Source: Oceanobacillus profundus (GTDB lineage: Bacteria; Bacillota; Bacilli; Bacillales; Amphibacillaceae). From it: 64,000 bases of DNA. How positions within the stretch are numbered: position 1 is the first letter of the stretch; every line of letters begins with the position of its first letter. Location: the NCBI RefSeq assembly GCF_003515705.1, contig NZ_QWEH01000001.1:62001-126000 (forward strand), given 5' to 3'. This document shows, one piece after another, positions 15,657 through 24,694 of this stretch. Below the pieces are notes generated by a model. It did no database searches, was not told the origin of the DNA, and saw only the letters and a program-made list of their open reading frames with translations. A program made the translations under genes and the position numbers.

Positions 15657-18380
15657 ATGCTGGAGCTGAAAGACAATGATATTTACAAGGCAAAATCGTC
15701 CTTTACTGCTAATGGAAAGAACTATCATTATTATCGTTTGCAAGCACTGGAAGAGGCTGGTATTGGTAATATTTCCAAACTGCCTTATGCAATTAAAATT
15801 TTACTGGAGTCTGTTTTACGGAAATATGATGGGAAGGTTATTCAACAAGAACATATTGAAAATCTAGCCAATTGGGGAGAAAGGGACAGTCAGAGAAATG
15901 CCGTTGTCCCTTTTATGCCATCGAGAATCGTATTGCAGGATTTTACCGGCGTTCCGGTCATTGTTGATCTCGCTTCGTTGAGAAAAGCGGTGAAAGAGAT
16001 GGGAGGAGATCCGGAAAAGATAAATCCTGAAATACCAGTCGACCTTGTCATTGACCATGCGGAGCAGGTGGATAGATTTGGTACAAGGGGGTCACTGCAA
16101 TACAATGTGAACCGTGGGTTTGAATTAAATTTGGAGCGTTATAAATTTTTTAAGTGGGCCACACACGCGATAAACAACTTTCGGGCTATCCCACCATCAA
16201 CAGCAATTATTCATCAGGCAAATCTGGAACACCTTGCCTCGGTTGTATATTCTGTAGTAGATGGGGATAAGCGTCTTGTATATCCAGACACGTGTTTAGG
16301 TACAGATTCCCATACACCAATGATTAACGGGATTGGTGTTGTTGGCTGGGGTGTTGGCGGAATTGAAGCAGAAGCAGCGATGTTAGGTCAGCCATCCTTT
16401 TTCCCATTGCCAGAAGTAATCGGTATTCGTTTAAAAGGTAAGTTATCACCTGGGACGACGGGAACGGATTTAGCGCTTTATATTACAAATCTGCTTCGTC
16501 AGAAAAACGTAGTTGGCAAATTTGTTGAATTTTTTGGGGAAGGGCTTAACAGTTTGTCCGTAGCGGATAGGGCAACGGTTGCCAATATGTCACCGGAAAA
16601 TGGGGCGACCATCACCTATTTTCCAGTAGATAATAAAACGCTTGATTATTTGCGATTGTCTGGGAGAACCGAGGAACAAGTGGAACTTGTAGAGGCATAC
16701 TGTAAAGCGAATGGGCTTTTTTATACAAATGATGCCAATGCTCCTAGTTATTCAGAGGTTATTGAGCTTGACCTGACAAGCATAGAGACATATGTAGCTG
16801 GTCCAAAACGTCCTCAAGATTTAAACCGATTATCCGAAGTAAAAGATTCATTTAGAAAGGCGCTCGTCCATGAGGTTGGTAATCACGGGTATGGGCTAAA
16901 TGAAACAGAGATTCATAGAGAGGCAAAGATCAATCATAAAGAAGGGCAAACATCTATCTTAAAAACAGGAGCAATTGTCCTTGCAGCGATTACAAGCTGT
17001 ACGAACACATCGAATCCGCATGTGATGATGGCAGCTGGATTACTTGCAAAAAAGGCAGTTGAAAAAGGGCTTATCGTTCCACCTTACGTCAAAACAAGTC
17101 TGGCACCGGGATCACAGGTTGTTCCTGATTATTTACGTAAAGCAGGTTTATTAGATTCCCTAGAGAAACTAGGTTTTTATCTTGTCGGTTTTGGTTGCAC
17201 AACTTGTGTAGGTAATTCTGGTCCACTACCGGAGGAAGTTGAAAAAGTAATAGAAGACAAGGATTTGATTGTAGCTGGGGTTCTATCGGGAAATAGGAAC
17301 TTCGAGGGACGCATTCATCCACTAATAAAAGCGAACTTTCTTGCATCGCCGCCGCTCGTTGTTGCCTATGCATTAGCGGGTACAATGGATATAAATTTAA
17401 CTACGGATTCACTTGGCAAAGACAAGTTGGGCAATGATGTTTTTTTGGAAGATATCTGGCCAACCGATTTCGAAATCGAGCAAAAGATTAGGGAGACGAT
17501 TACACCTGATTTATTTGAGAACCAACATAAGAACATATTTACTGGAAGTGATGCGTGGAATAAGCTGGAAATAAGCGAAGGGCTGCTCTATAACTGGGAC
17601 GAAGACTCCACATACTTAAGAAATCCACCATTCTTTGAAAATATATCAAGAGAACCAAACGGGATTCGTCCACTTCAAGGTCTTCGCGTTTTACTTAAGC
17701 TTGGTGATTCCATTACCACCGATCACATTTCTCCTGCGGGAGGTCGGATTCCGATACAAAGTATAGCTGGAAAATACTTATTGGGCAAAAATGTTGATCG
17801 CCATCACTTTAGCTCATATGGAGCAAGGAGAGGTAATCATGAAGTAATGATTCGTGGCGGCTTTTCCAACATTCGACTTAGAAACCAGCTAGCCCCAGGG
17901 AAGGAAGGCGGCTATACGACATACTTTCCTACTGGTGATGTAATGCCAGCGTATGATGCTGCCATGGAATACAAGCAAGATGGAATTGGCTTATTCGTTA
18001 TTGCGGGAATTGACTACGGAATGGGAAGCTCACGTGATTGGGCTGCAAAGGCAACCCAGCTTCTTGGTATAAAAGCAGTTTTAGTGGAGGGCTTTGAACG
18101 CATTCATCGAAGCAATCTTGCGTTAATGGGGGTGCTGCCGCTTCAATTTAAACCAAATGAAAATGCCGAAACACTAGGATTAACAGGCAATGAGCTATAC
18201 GATATTGATATAAGGGACGATGTAAAGCCAGGTCAGCATATTTATGTCACGGCAACAGGTATGGATGGGTATAAAAAGGAATTTCAAGTTATTGTTCGTT
18301 TGGATAGTGACATGGAAATGAGGTATTATCAGCATGGCGGCGTACTTCCAATGGTTTTGCGTGATAAAGTGAATCTTTAA
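15657..18380 (+). CDS. Aconitate hydratase (AcnA/AcnD-like)
   Basis: A 907-residue monomeric aconitase of full length. The [4Fe-4S] ligands are Cys in ITSCTNTSNP and the pair in GFGCTTCVGNSGP. The swivel domain has DSITTDHISPAGG and GMGSSRDWAAKA with the catalytic Ser. It interconverts citrate, cis-aconitate and isocitrate in the cytosol, or hydrates a methylated analogue (AcnD). Pairing with prpF and closeness to a CitST-like system and a Tct transporter suggest it feeds imported tricarboxylates into the TCA cycle as a second, inducible aconitase. The housekeeping citB is presumably elsewhere. A GGAGGT site precedes ATG 15657. AcnA and AcnD subtype cannot be told apart by eye. Confidence 0.85.
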   Translation: MLELKDNDIYKAKSSFTANGKNYHYYRLQALEEAGIGNISKLPYAIKILLESVLRKYDGKVIQQEHIENLANWGERDSQRNAVVPFMPSRIVLQDFTGVPVIVDLASLRKAVKEMGGDPEKINPEIPVDLVIDHAEQVDRFGTRGSLQYNVNRGFELNLERYKFFKWATHAINNFRAIPPSTAIIHQANLEHLASVVYSVVDGDKRLVYPDTCLGTDSHTPMINGIGVVGWGVGGIEAEAAMLGQPSFFPLPEVIGIRLKGKLSPGTTGTDLALYITNLLRQKNVVGKFVEFFGEGLNSLSVADRATVANMSPENGATITYFPVDNKTLDYLRLSGRTEEQVELVEAYCKANGLFYTNDANAPSYSEVIELDLTSIETYVAGPKRPQDLNRLSEVKDSFRKALVHEVGNHGYGLNETEIHREAKINHKEGQTSILKTGAIVLAAITSCTNTSNPHVMMAAGLLAKKAVEKGLIVPPYVKTSLAPGSQVVPDYLRKAGLLDSLEKLGFYLVGFGCTTCVGNSGPLPEEVEKVIEDKDLIVAGVLSGNRNFEGRIHPLIKANFLASPPLVVAYALAGTMDINLTTDSLGKDKLGNDVFLEDIWPTDFEIEQKIRETITPDLFENQHKNIFTGSDAWNKLEISEGLLYNWDEDSTYLRNPPFFENISREPNGIRPLQGLRVLLKLGDSITTDHISPAGGRIPIQSIAGKYLLGKNVDRHHFSSYGARRGNHEVMIRGGFSNIRLRNQLAPGKEGGYTTYFPTGDVMPAYDAAMEYKQDGIGLFVIAGIDYGMGSSRDWAAKATQLLGIKAVLVEGFERIHRSNLALMGVLPLQFKPNENAETLGLTGNELYDIDIRDDVKPGQHIYVTATGMDGYKKEFQVIVRLDSDMEMRYYQHGGVLPMVLRDKVNL

Positions 18381-18461
18381 TCCGTTGTTATTTTTCATTC
18401 CCCGCTTATAAGGAATATAGAATAAGCCTTCGGGCGTCTTAAATCTGTGGTTCGCCTATCA

Positions 18462-18498
18462 AAATGCACTAATCCCCCAGGGGAACAGTGCATTTTTT
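18462..18498 (+). terminator. Terminator after prpF-aconitase
   Basis: AAATGCACT pairs with AGTGCATTT around a C/G-rich loop and continues into a run of six Ts. Confidence 0.75.
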
Positions 18499-18736
18499 AT
18501 TTGTTTATCCACTTTTGAATAGTCAGAAATCTGCTTGATTTTCTTTACTGTGTCTGCGTAAAATGGGAATACAGTAACGATTAATTTTGGCTATATAGTA
18601 GAAGGGAGTTGAGCGGAAAATAAGAGTCTCATTACAAACAAAACTACTTACCCTTATTATTTCGCTGCTATTATTTATTTTCATTTCATTAACAGGAATC
18701 TATTCCTATTTTGAAGCGGAGCAAACAGAGGAACAT

Positions 18737-20206
18737 ATGGGACAGCTTGCCTTACAAGTTGCAACAACCGTCTCTTTTATGCCAATGGTAGTAGAAGCAT
18801 TTGATGATGAGAATCCCTCACAAGTTATTCAGCCAATTGTAGAACAAATACGGAAAGAAATGGGGGCGGAGTTTATCATTGTAGGTAACAAGGAGAGTAT
18901 CCGCTTTTCACACCCCCAGGAATGGAAAATTGGTCAAAAAATGGTGGGCGGAGACAATGACCAGGCATTAATTGACGGAGAGTATTACATTTCTGAAGCA
19001 GTAGGATCTTTAGGTCCATCTCTTCGTGGGAAAGCACCGATTTTTGATAATGATGGCAATATTATCGGGATTGTTTCTGTCGGTTTTATGCTGGAAGATA
19101 TTAGAGAAGCAACAATTGAAAATTTAATTAAATACAGTCAAGCTGCATTATTCGTTTTACTACTGGGAATCGTTGGTGGTGTATTCCTTGCCAGAAACAT
19201 TCGGAAGGATACCTTAGGGTTAGAACCGCATGAAATTGGTTCTCTATATCGAGAACGAAATGCGATTCTCGATTCGATTAAAGAAGGCGTAATCGCGATT
19301 GATGAAGATGGAAGAATCACAATGATGAATACCACTGCACAAAAAATTCTTGGAATTACCGATGAATCCAAGCATCAACCAATAGAAACAGTTATACCAA
19401 ATTCACAAATGTACAAGGTATTAGAATCCGGAATCATTGAAAATGATCAAGAGCTCTTATTAAAGGATAGAATCATCATCGTTAATCGAACGCCAATAAT
19501 GGAAAAGGGAAAAATCGTTGGTGTTGTTTCAAGTTTTCGTGATAAAACAGAGATGACAGAAATGGTTAACACACTATCAGAGGTTAGAAAGTACTCAGAG
19601 GATTTGCGTGCACAAACACATGAGTATACGAATAAGCTTTATGCGATTTCTGGATTGCTGCAGCTAAAGGAATACGACGAAGCGATTAAATTAATTCATG
19701 CGGAATCAGCCATCAATCGTAATCAAAATCGAATATTGTTCGAACAGATTCATGACCATAAAGTCCAAGCTATTTTACTTGGGAAATTAGGAAAAGCATC
19801 TGAAATGAGAATCACATTTTCGATTGATCGTAGCAGTTATTTGAGAGCGCTGCCAAAGCGTATTGATATTTCAAAACTAATCACCATATTAGGTAATATT
19901 CTTGACAATGCTTTTGAAGCAGTGTCTGAAAGTGAGCGTAAGGAAGTCACTTTCTTTGCAACAGATATTGGAAATGATATTGTATTTGAAGTTGCTGATA
20001 CGGGAATTGGGATGAATGATGAGGTTCGAAAGGATATTTTTAAAAGAGGAGTCTCGACAAAAGGTGAACAAAATAGAGGATTTGGATTGGCCATTGTTAA
20101 ACAGATTGTTGATGAATTAAATGGGACAATCGAATTGCAAATTCAGAATAGTGGTGGGGTTGCCTTTACTATCTTTATTCCAAAGGAAGTAAAAAATGTT
20201 GTTTAA
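18737..20206 (+). CDS. citS: CitS/DctS-type sensor histidine kinase, canonical start missing
   Basis: A membrane sensor of the CitA/DcuS group that detects extracellular di- or tricarboxylates. From ATG 18737: sensor PAS/Cache domain (about residues 10-125), second transmembrane helix (about 134-152), cytosolic PAS (about 168-270), then the His in LRAQTHEYTNKLYAISGLLQL and an HATPase with NILDNAFEAV, DTGIGM and GFGLAIVKQ. The obligatory first transmembrane helix (IISLLLFIFISLTGIYSYF) lies in frame upstream of this ATG, from about 18623, so the real protein must start earlier. No ATG/GTG/TTG exists there: ATA at 18620 follows AAGGGAG at 18602, or one base has been lost from the A run at 18617-18620, which would otherwise join TTG 18609. 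The response regulator gene follows after 30 bp. Confidence 0.8.
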   Translation: MGQLALQVATTVSFMPMVVEAFDDENPSQVIQPIVEQIRKEMGAEFIIVGNKESIRFSHPQEWKIGQKMVGGDNDQALIDGEYYISEAVGSLGPSLRGKAPIFDNDGNIIGIVSVGFMLEDIREATIENLIKYSQAALFVLLLGIVGGVFLARNIRKDTLGLEPHEIGSLYRERNAILDSIKEGVIAIDEDGRITMMNTTAQKILGITDESKHQPIETVIPNSQMYKVLESGIIENDQELLLKDRIIIVNRTPIMEKGKIVGVVSSFRDKTEMTEMVNTLSEVRKYSEDLRAQTHEYTNKLYAISGLLQLKEYDEAIKLIHAESAINRNQNRILFEQIHDHKVQAILLGKLGKASEMRITFSIDRSSYLRALPKRIDISKLITILGNILDNAFEAVSESERKEVTFFATDIGNDIVFEVADTGIGMNDEVRKDIFKRGVSTKGEQNRGFGLAIVKQIVDELNGTIELQIQNSGGVAFTIFIPKEVKNVV

Positions 20207-20236
20207 GAGGTTGTTCAATCTTAAGGGGGCATAAAG

Positions 20237-20926
20237 ATGATTCGAGTTGCCATTGCGGAGGATGATTTTAGGGTCGCATCCATTCATGAGAAATTTCTTT
20301 TAAGAATAGAAGAAATAGAAATTGTTGGTAAAGCGTTAAATGGGAAAGAGACACTTCAATTATTAAAGGACAAGCCTGTTGATTTATTGTTACTTGATAT
20401 TTACATGCAGGATCAACTTGGCACCGATCTTTTGCAGGAAATAAGAAAATATTTCCCTCGTGTTGATGTGATTATGATTACTGCGGCAACAGATAAGGAG
20501 CTTGTCGAAATATCGATAAGAAATGGAGTTATTGATTATATTATTAAACCTGTATCATTAGAACGATTTACAGCAACAATAGAGGAATATAAAAAACGAC
20601 GACAGATATTAGATAATAAAACAGACATTAGTCAGAAGGAAGTTGACCAGCTAATTGGTTTTACCAAGTCAGCTACGAAACAACGTGAAGTTATACCTAA
20701 AGGAATTGACCCACTAACATTAAAACGGGTAAAAAAAATCATGCAATCAATCGAAGGTGGAATATCTGCTGAAGAAATGGGAGAGAGAATGGGAGCATCA
20801 CGAACGACTGCGAGAAGGTATTTGGAATATATTATTTCTACTGGGGAAGGAACGGCAGAGCATGAGTATGGAATTGTTGGGAGACCAGAAAGAAAATATA
20901 ATATCTTGCAGGTAAAGAAGGTATAA
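20237..20926 (+). CDS. citT: CitT/DctR-type response regulator
   Basis: A 229-residue regulator with receiver domain (residues 1-120; acidic pair EDD at 8-10, phosphorylated Asp in LLLLDIYMQ near 54, Thr in MITAA near 82, Lys in YIIKPVSLE near 104) and C-terminal helix-turn-helix (about 160-215, GISAEEMGERMGASRTTARRYLEYI), typical of the CitB/DcuR class. AAGGGGGC precedes ATG 20237. It pairs with the preceding kinase and very likely activates tctCBA downstream. Confidence 0.86.
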   Translation: MIRVAIAEDDFRVASIHEKFLLRIEEIEIVGKALNGKETLQLLKDKPVDLLLLDIYMQDQLGTDLLQEIRKYFPRVDVIMITAATDKELVEISIRNGVIDYIIKPVSLERFTATIEEYKKRRQILDNKTDISQKEVDQLIGFTKSATKQREVIPKGIDPLTLKRVKKIMQSIEGGISAEEMGERMGASRTTARRYLEYIISTGEGTAEHEYGIVGRPERKYNILQVKKV

Positions 20927-21039
20927 AATTTTAGCAAGACGTGAATCCGTCGCAATTAAAATCTAAAGTCAAAGTTCGAAGGATAAGAAAAGCTAACACA
21001 TTCGCTAGAGATAAGTGAATACAAATTTTTAAAATAATC

Positions 21040-21065
21040 GCCTCTTGGAAAAGGGGCTTTTTATT
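21040..21065 (+). terminator. Terminator after citST-like genes
   Basis: GCCTCTT pairs with AAGGGGC over a GGAA loop, then TTTTTATTTT. Confidence 0.7.
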
Positions 21066-21293
21066 TTACTAAGACGGGATAAAATTAGGATTGCAGTAAC
21101 TTTATTTCACTTGGAGCATTTACCTACAGCTGAATTTTAAGTTCGTATTCTAAAGGGTGGATGAAAAGGAAGAGGTCAGTAAAATTAACAACACCTTTGG
21201 GACTGTGCTTACTCGTCTCATCGAAAAGTCTTTTATAAATCACCGTGAACTTTATGAACAGAATAAATTTAATATATTTTAATTTTATTATTT

Positions 21294-21331
21294 TGAAAAC
21301 GGTTACATTATTATTGTGAGCGCGTTATAAT
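21294..21331 (+). promoter_or_regulatory. Promoter of tctCBA with an overlapping CcpA cre site
   Basis: TTACAT (21303-21308) and TATAAT (21326-21331) are 17 bp apart, a sigma-A type promoter. TGAAAACGGTTACA at 21294-21307 fits the cre consensus TGWAANCGNTNNCW at every defined position and covers the -35 region, so CcpA repression by preferred sugars is expected. Between the terminator at 21065 and this site (about 230 bp) I see no gene. The activator site for the response regulator probably lies there. Confidence 0.7.
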
Positions 21332-21387
21332 TTCATTCAGAAAAGAATTAATATTCTTTCATAAACGAAAACTAGGGGGGAAACGTA

Positions 21388-22380
21388 TTGAAGAAGTTTT
21401 TATCAGTTATGTCTGTATTTATTTTATTATTTGTCGCGGCATGCTCAAATGATTCTACTGCATCGGGGGATGACACGTGGGAACCTGAGAAGACGATTGA
21501 GATCGTTGCACCAGCAGGTCCAGGCGGTGGTTGGGATACAACAGCACGTATGGCTGCTAAAATTTTTGAAGAGGAAGAAATTATCGATCAAGGCTTAGGT
21601 GTCGTGAACAAACCAGGTGGCGGCGGGGCAGTTGCTTGGGCATACATTCACGGTAAAGATAGCCCGTATAATTTATTCGTAAACTCACCACCATTGCTAT
21701 TAGTCCCGCTTAATGGACAATCTGAGTATACATTTAATGATTTTACACCTATTTCTAACCTTATTGCTGATTATGCAGCGATTGCTGTGAGTGCAGATGC
21801 GGAATGGGATAATTTAAATGAGTTGTTTGAAGACATGAAAAAGGACCCGGAAAGTATTGCCGTTGTTGGAGCGTCATCACCAGGGAGCATGGACCACATT
21901 CAATTCGTTCATGTAGCCAAAGCTGCTGGGGTTGATATTACAAAGATTAAATATGTTTCAGATCAAGATGGAGGAGCGCTGACACAGCTTCTTAATGGCA
22001 GTGTAGAAGTATTTTCTACAGGTGTAGCGGAAACGGTTGAACAAGTAAGAGCTGGAAACATAAAGGTTCTGGGTATCACATCGGAAGAGAGATTAACTGG
22101 TGAAGTATTAGAAGACTTCCCAACAGCAATAGAGCAAGGAATCGATGCTTCATTCATTAACTGGAGGGGCTTTTTTGGACCAGCAGATATGGACCAGGCA
22201 GCACTGGATTATTACGAGCAGAAGTTTAAGGAGTTAAATGATTCGGAAGGCTGGGCAGGAGTTCGCGAACAATATGGTTGGTCTGAAATGTATATGGATC
22301 ATGAAGAGTACGTGGATTTCTTGACAGAACAAGAGAAAGAAATGAAGGCATTATTAGATGAATTAGGATTAGGTAATTAA
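21388..22380 (+). CDS. tctC: Tripartite tricarboxylate transporter binding lipoprotein TctC
   Basis: A 330-residue TctC/Bug-family solute-binding protein. A lipobox (VAAC, Cys about residue 19) ends the signal sequence. The motif IEIVAPAGPGGGWDTTAR (about 34-51) contacts the carboxylate ligand through water in this family, and SPGSMDHIQFV is the second ligand loop. The start is TTG 21388 after AGGGGGG. It delivers citrate or a related acid to TctAB. A mosaic repeat element separates it from tctB, unlike the usual tight operon. Confidence 0.86.
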   Translation: MKKFLSVMSVFILLFVAACSNDSTASGDDTWEPEKTIEIVAPAGPGGGWDTTARMAAKIFEEEEIIDQGLGVVNKPGGGGAVAWAYIHGKDSPYNLFVNSPPLLLVPLNGQSEYTFNDFTPISNLIADYAAIAVSADAEWDNLNELFEDMKKDPESIAVVGASSPGSMDHIQFVHVAKAAGVDITKIKYVSDQDGGALTQLLNGSVEVFSTGVAETVEQVRAGNIKVLGITSEERLTGEVLEDFPTAIEQGIDASFINWRGFFGPADMDQAALDYYEQKFKELNDSEGWAGVREQYGWSEMYMDHEEYVDFLTEQEKEMKALLDELGLGN

Positions 22381-22385
22381 AATAC

Positions 22386-22595
22386 TGTTCAAAAGGAGGA
22401 TGAAAAGGACCGAGAAGTTCGAGGCGGCGTAGCTCCCCGTACCGGAAAGTATGCAACTAATACGTGAGGAACGGAAAAGCAAGCCAACGAGCTTCTACAG
22501 GATGTGGTGACTTCGACGTTCGACACAGGACGTGTCGGTACTTAGTCGAAGATCTTCTGCTTTCGATGTGTCATTTTCACCGGACTTTTTGAACA
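22386..22595 (+). repeat. Mosaic interspersed repeat, family A, copy 2 (inside tctCBA)
   Basis: A 210-bp copy starting TGTTCAAAAGGAGGATGAAAA six bases after the tctC stop and ending CCGGACTTTTTGAACA. Its last 130 bp match copy 1 at 6146-6275 almost perfectly. Compared with copy 1 it lacks roughly 100 bp of internal modules, so the family is modular. The ends are imperfect inverted repeats. It interrupts an operon without breaking a gene. Confidence 0.85.
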
Positions 22596-22620
22596 TCCTC
22601 TTAAACAATTAAATATGGAC

Positions 22621-22655
22621 AAAGAGCCGGCAGAATAACGATTCACTGGCTCTTT
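22621..22655 (+). other. Hairpin before tctB
   Basis: AAAGAGCCGG pairs with CTGGCTCTTT (one G-T pair) shortly before the tctB ribosome binding site. No T run follows. It probably affects message stability or expression ratio between tctC and tctBA. Confidence 0.55.
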
Positions 22656-22673
22656 CCCAAAGGTGGTGCAGAT

Positions 22674-23123
22674 ATGTTAAATACACTAAATAAAAAATTA
22701 GCTCTTTTATTAGCAATCCTTGCTGCTTGCTATTTACTATTCAGTTTTCGTTTGCCGGATTATCCGTACGTTCCAGTAGATTCTGATGCCGTGCCAATTA
22801 CACTTGGATTCATTCTTTTGCTCTTATCAATCTTTCTATATTTCAGTAAGGATGAGAGTAAAAAAGAGGAAAGAAGACTGCCAAAGGGCGAAACGCAGGT
22901 GATTTTATCTGTATTAGGTTTCGTAATTCTGTATGTTTTCTTTTTTGAAATAATAGGTTTTGTATTAACAACCGCATTATTTATATTTTTTAATTCATTA
23001 TTCCTTGGATTTAAAAAATGGCTTCCCAATGTCATTGTATCTTTAGCTTTACCGCTTAGTATTTATTTTTTATTCGATTCGTTTTTGCAAATCTCATTAC
23101 CTAGTGGAATATTACCATTTTAG
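22674..23123 (+). CDS. tctB: Tripartite tricarboxylate transporter small membrane subunit TctB
   Basis: A 149-residue protein with four predicted helices, the usual size of TctB. DSDAVPITLGFILLLLSIFLYF and FEIIGFVLTTALFIFFNSLFLG are typical family segments. AAAGGTGG precedes ATG 22674. It sits between tctC and tctA as in other Tct operons and forms the membrane complex with TctA. Confidence 0.82.
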   Translation: MLNTLNKKLALLLAILAACYLLFSFRLPDYPYVPVDSDAVPITLGFILLLLSIFLYFSKDESKKEERRLPKGETQVILSVLGFVILYVFFFEIIGFVLTTALFIFFNSLFLGFKKWLPNVIVSLALPLSIYFLFDSFLQISLPSGILPF

Positions 23124-23138
23124 AGGGGAGGGAATAAT

Positions 23139-24659
23139 GTGGATATTTTTGACGGAATAATAACTGGATTTCAGGTAGCATTAAGTTTCCAAGGGCTATT
23201 AATTGTATTTATTGGTGCGGTAACTGGGACGTTAATTGGAATGATTCCGGGATTAGGACCCATCACTGCTATTGCTGTTATGATCCCAATCACGTATGGA
23301 ATGGATCCTGCTATGGCGCTATTGTTAATGGCTGGGGTTTATTACGGAGCAGCATATGGTGGAGCGGCTTCCTCCATTCTGCTGAACGCACCAGGTGAAT
23401 CGATGTCTGTTCCGACTACCTTCGATGGATACCCAATGGCAAAACAAGGGAAAGCTGGTAAAGCTCTAGCGATTTCAGCCATAGCTTCGTTTGTGGGAGG
23501 TACCATAAGTGTCATTCTTCTAACACTTTTTGCACCCGTGCTTGCAAGTGTGGCGGTATCTTTTGGTCCTGCTGAATATTTTGCCTTGATGTTGTTCGGG
23601 TTGCTCGCAGTGTCGAGTTTCGCTGATGGGTCCACGGTAAAAGCTTTAATATCAGCTACAATTGGATTTATGATTGCAACCGTTGGTATTGATGGACAAA
23701 CAGGGACGACGAGATATACCTTTGGTAATGCCAATTTACTTGAAGGTGTTGACTTTCTTGTTATCGCCCTTGGTTTATTTGCTTTGGCCGAGGTTAGTTC
23801 ATTAATTTTTGAGCGAAAAGAAAAGAGCGTCTTCGGGAAAAAATTAGGAAGCTTGCAGTTGTCAAAAAATGAAGTCAAAGAAATGGCAGGCCCAACGGGG
23901 AGACAATCCCTAATTGGTTTTTTAATCGGTATTCTTCCTGGCGCAGGTGGTACCATCGCTTCTTTCTTAGCATATATTTCGGAGAAGAAGTTATCCAAAA
24001 AACCCGAGGAGTTCGGTAAAGGATCGATTGCTGGACTTGCTGCACCAGAAGCAGCAAATAACAGTGCTTCCAGTGGTTCTTTTGTTCCATTATTAAGTTT
24101 AGGTATCCCGGGATCCGGAACAACTGCGGTGATGTTAGGTGCTTTGATTGTATTAGGTGTCCAGCCCGGACCATTACTGATGACTGAGCACCCGGATATA
24201 TTCTGGGGAGTGATTGCAAGTATGTATATAGGAAATGTTATTTTGCTCGTTCTGAACCTACCATTAATACCATATATATCAAAAATACTTAAAGTACCTC
24301 GTCCATTACTTATATCACTCGTCATCGTCTTCTGTATCATCGGTGTTTTCGGAGTAAGTTATAACACGTTCGATTTATATTTGCTGGTATTATTTGGTAT
24401 TGTTGGTTTCTTTATGGCACGGTTTAAATTTCCTGCTGCTCCCATGCTGCTAGCTTTTATTTTAGGTGGGATGATGGAACAATCGTTGCGTCAGTCCTTA
24501 ACCATATCGAACGGCAGCCTGTTTATTTTTGTGGAAAAACCAATCGCTTTGACATTAATTGTCATCGCATTTCTGTCATTCATTGTTCCTATCTTAAGGA
24601 ATAGAAACAGGAAAAAAATTGATGAAGATTCAGTAGACCAAAAATATAATTCGATGTGA
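23139..24659 (+). CDS. tctA: Tripartite tricarboxylate transporter large membrane subunit TctA
   Basis: A 506-residue carrier with about twelve helices. The glycine-rich signatures GTLIGMIPGLGPITAIA (residues 30-46), YYGAAYGGAASSILLNAPG and, in the second half, IGILPGAGGTIASF with SLGIPGSGTTAVMLGAL mark TctA. The start is GTG 23139 behind AGGGGAGGGAATAAT. An ATG two bases earlier is out of frame and soon stops. The TGA overlaps a GTG of the next frame by one base, and the next gene follows closely, so the aldolase gene is probably cotranscribed. Confidence 0.88.
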   Translation: MDIFDGIITGFQVALSFQGLLIVFIGAVTGTLIGMIPGLGPITAIAVMIPITYGMDPAMALLLMAGVYYGAAYGGAASSILLNAPGESMSVPTTFDGYPMAKQGKAGKALAISAIASFVGGTISVILLTLFAPVLASVAVSFGPAEYFALMLFGLLAVSSFADGSTVKALISATIGFMIATVGIDGQTGTTRYTFGNANLLEGVDFLVIALGLFALAEVSSLIFERKEKSVFGKKLGSLQLSKNEVKEMAGPTGRQSLIGFLIGILPGAGGTIASFLAYISEKKLSKKPEEFGKGSIAGLAAPEAANNSASSGSFVPLLSLGIPGSGTTAVMLGALIVLGVQPGPLLMTEHPDIFWGVIASMYIGNVILLVLNLPLIPYISKILKVPRPLLISLVIVFCIIGVFGVSYNTFDLYLLVLFGIVGFFMARFKFPAAPMLLAFILGGMMEQSLRQSLTISNGSLFIFVEKPIALTLIVIAFLSFIVPILRNRNRKKIDEDSVDQKYNSM

Positions 24660-24694
24660 CACGGCAAATTGTGAATGATGAAAGTAGGAGAGCA

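Noticed and set aside
20203-20218. TTAAGAGGTTGTTCAA as a third copy of the mosaic repeat
   Set aside because: Only the outer end sequence is present, overlapping a stop codon. Sixteen bases may be chance, so it is mentioned only as a possible solo end.
21150-21190. GGATGAAAAGGAAGAGGTC as a decayed repeat copy
   Set aside because: It resembles the left end of family A, but the similarity does not extend beyond about 20 bases.
23342-24340. 332-codon minus-strand frame opposite tctA
   Set aside because: It is antisense to a clear TctA gene, has no start signal, and its composition (many Pro, Ser, Ala) is typical of shadow frames.
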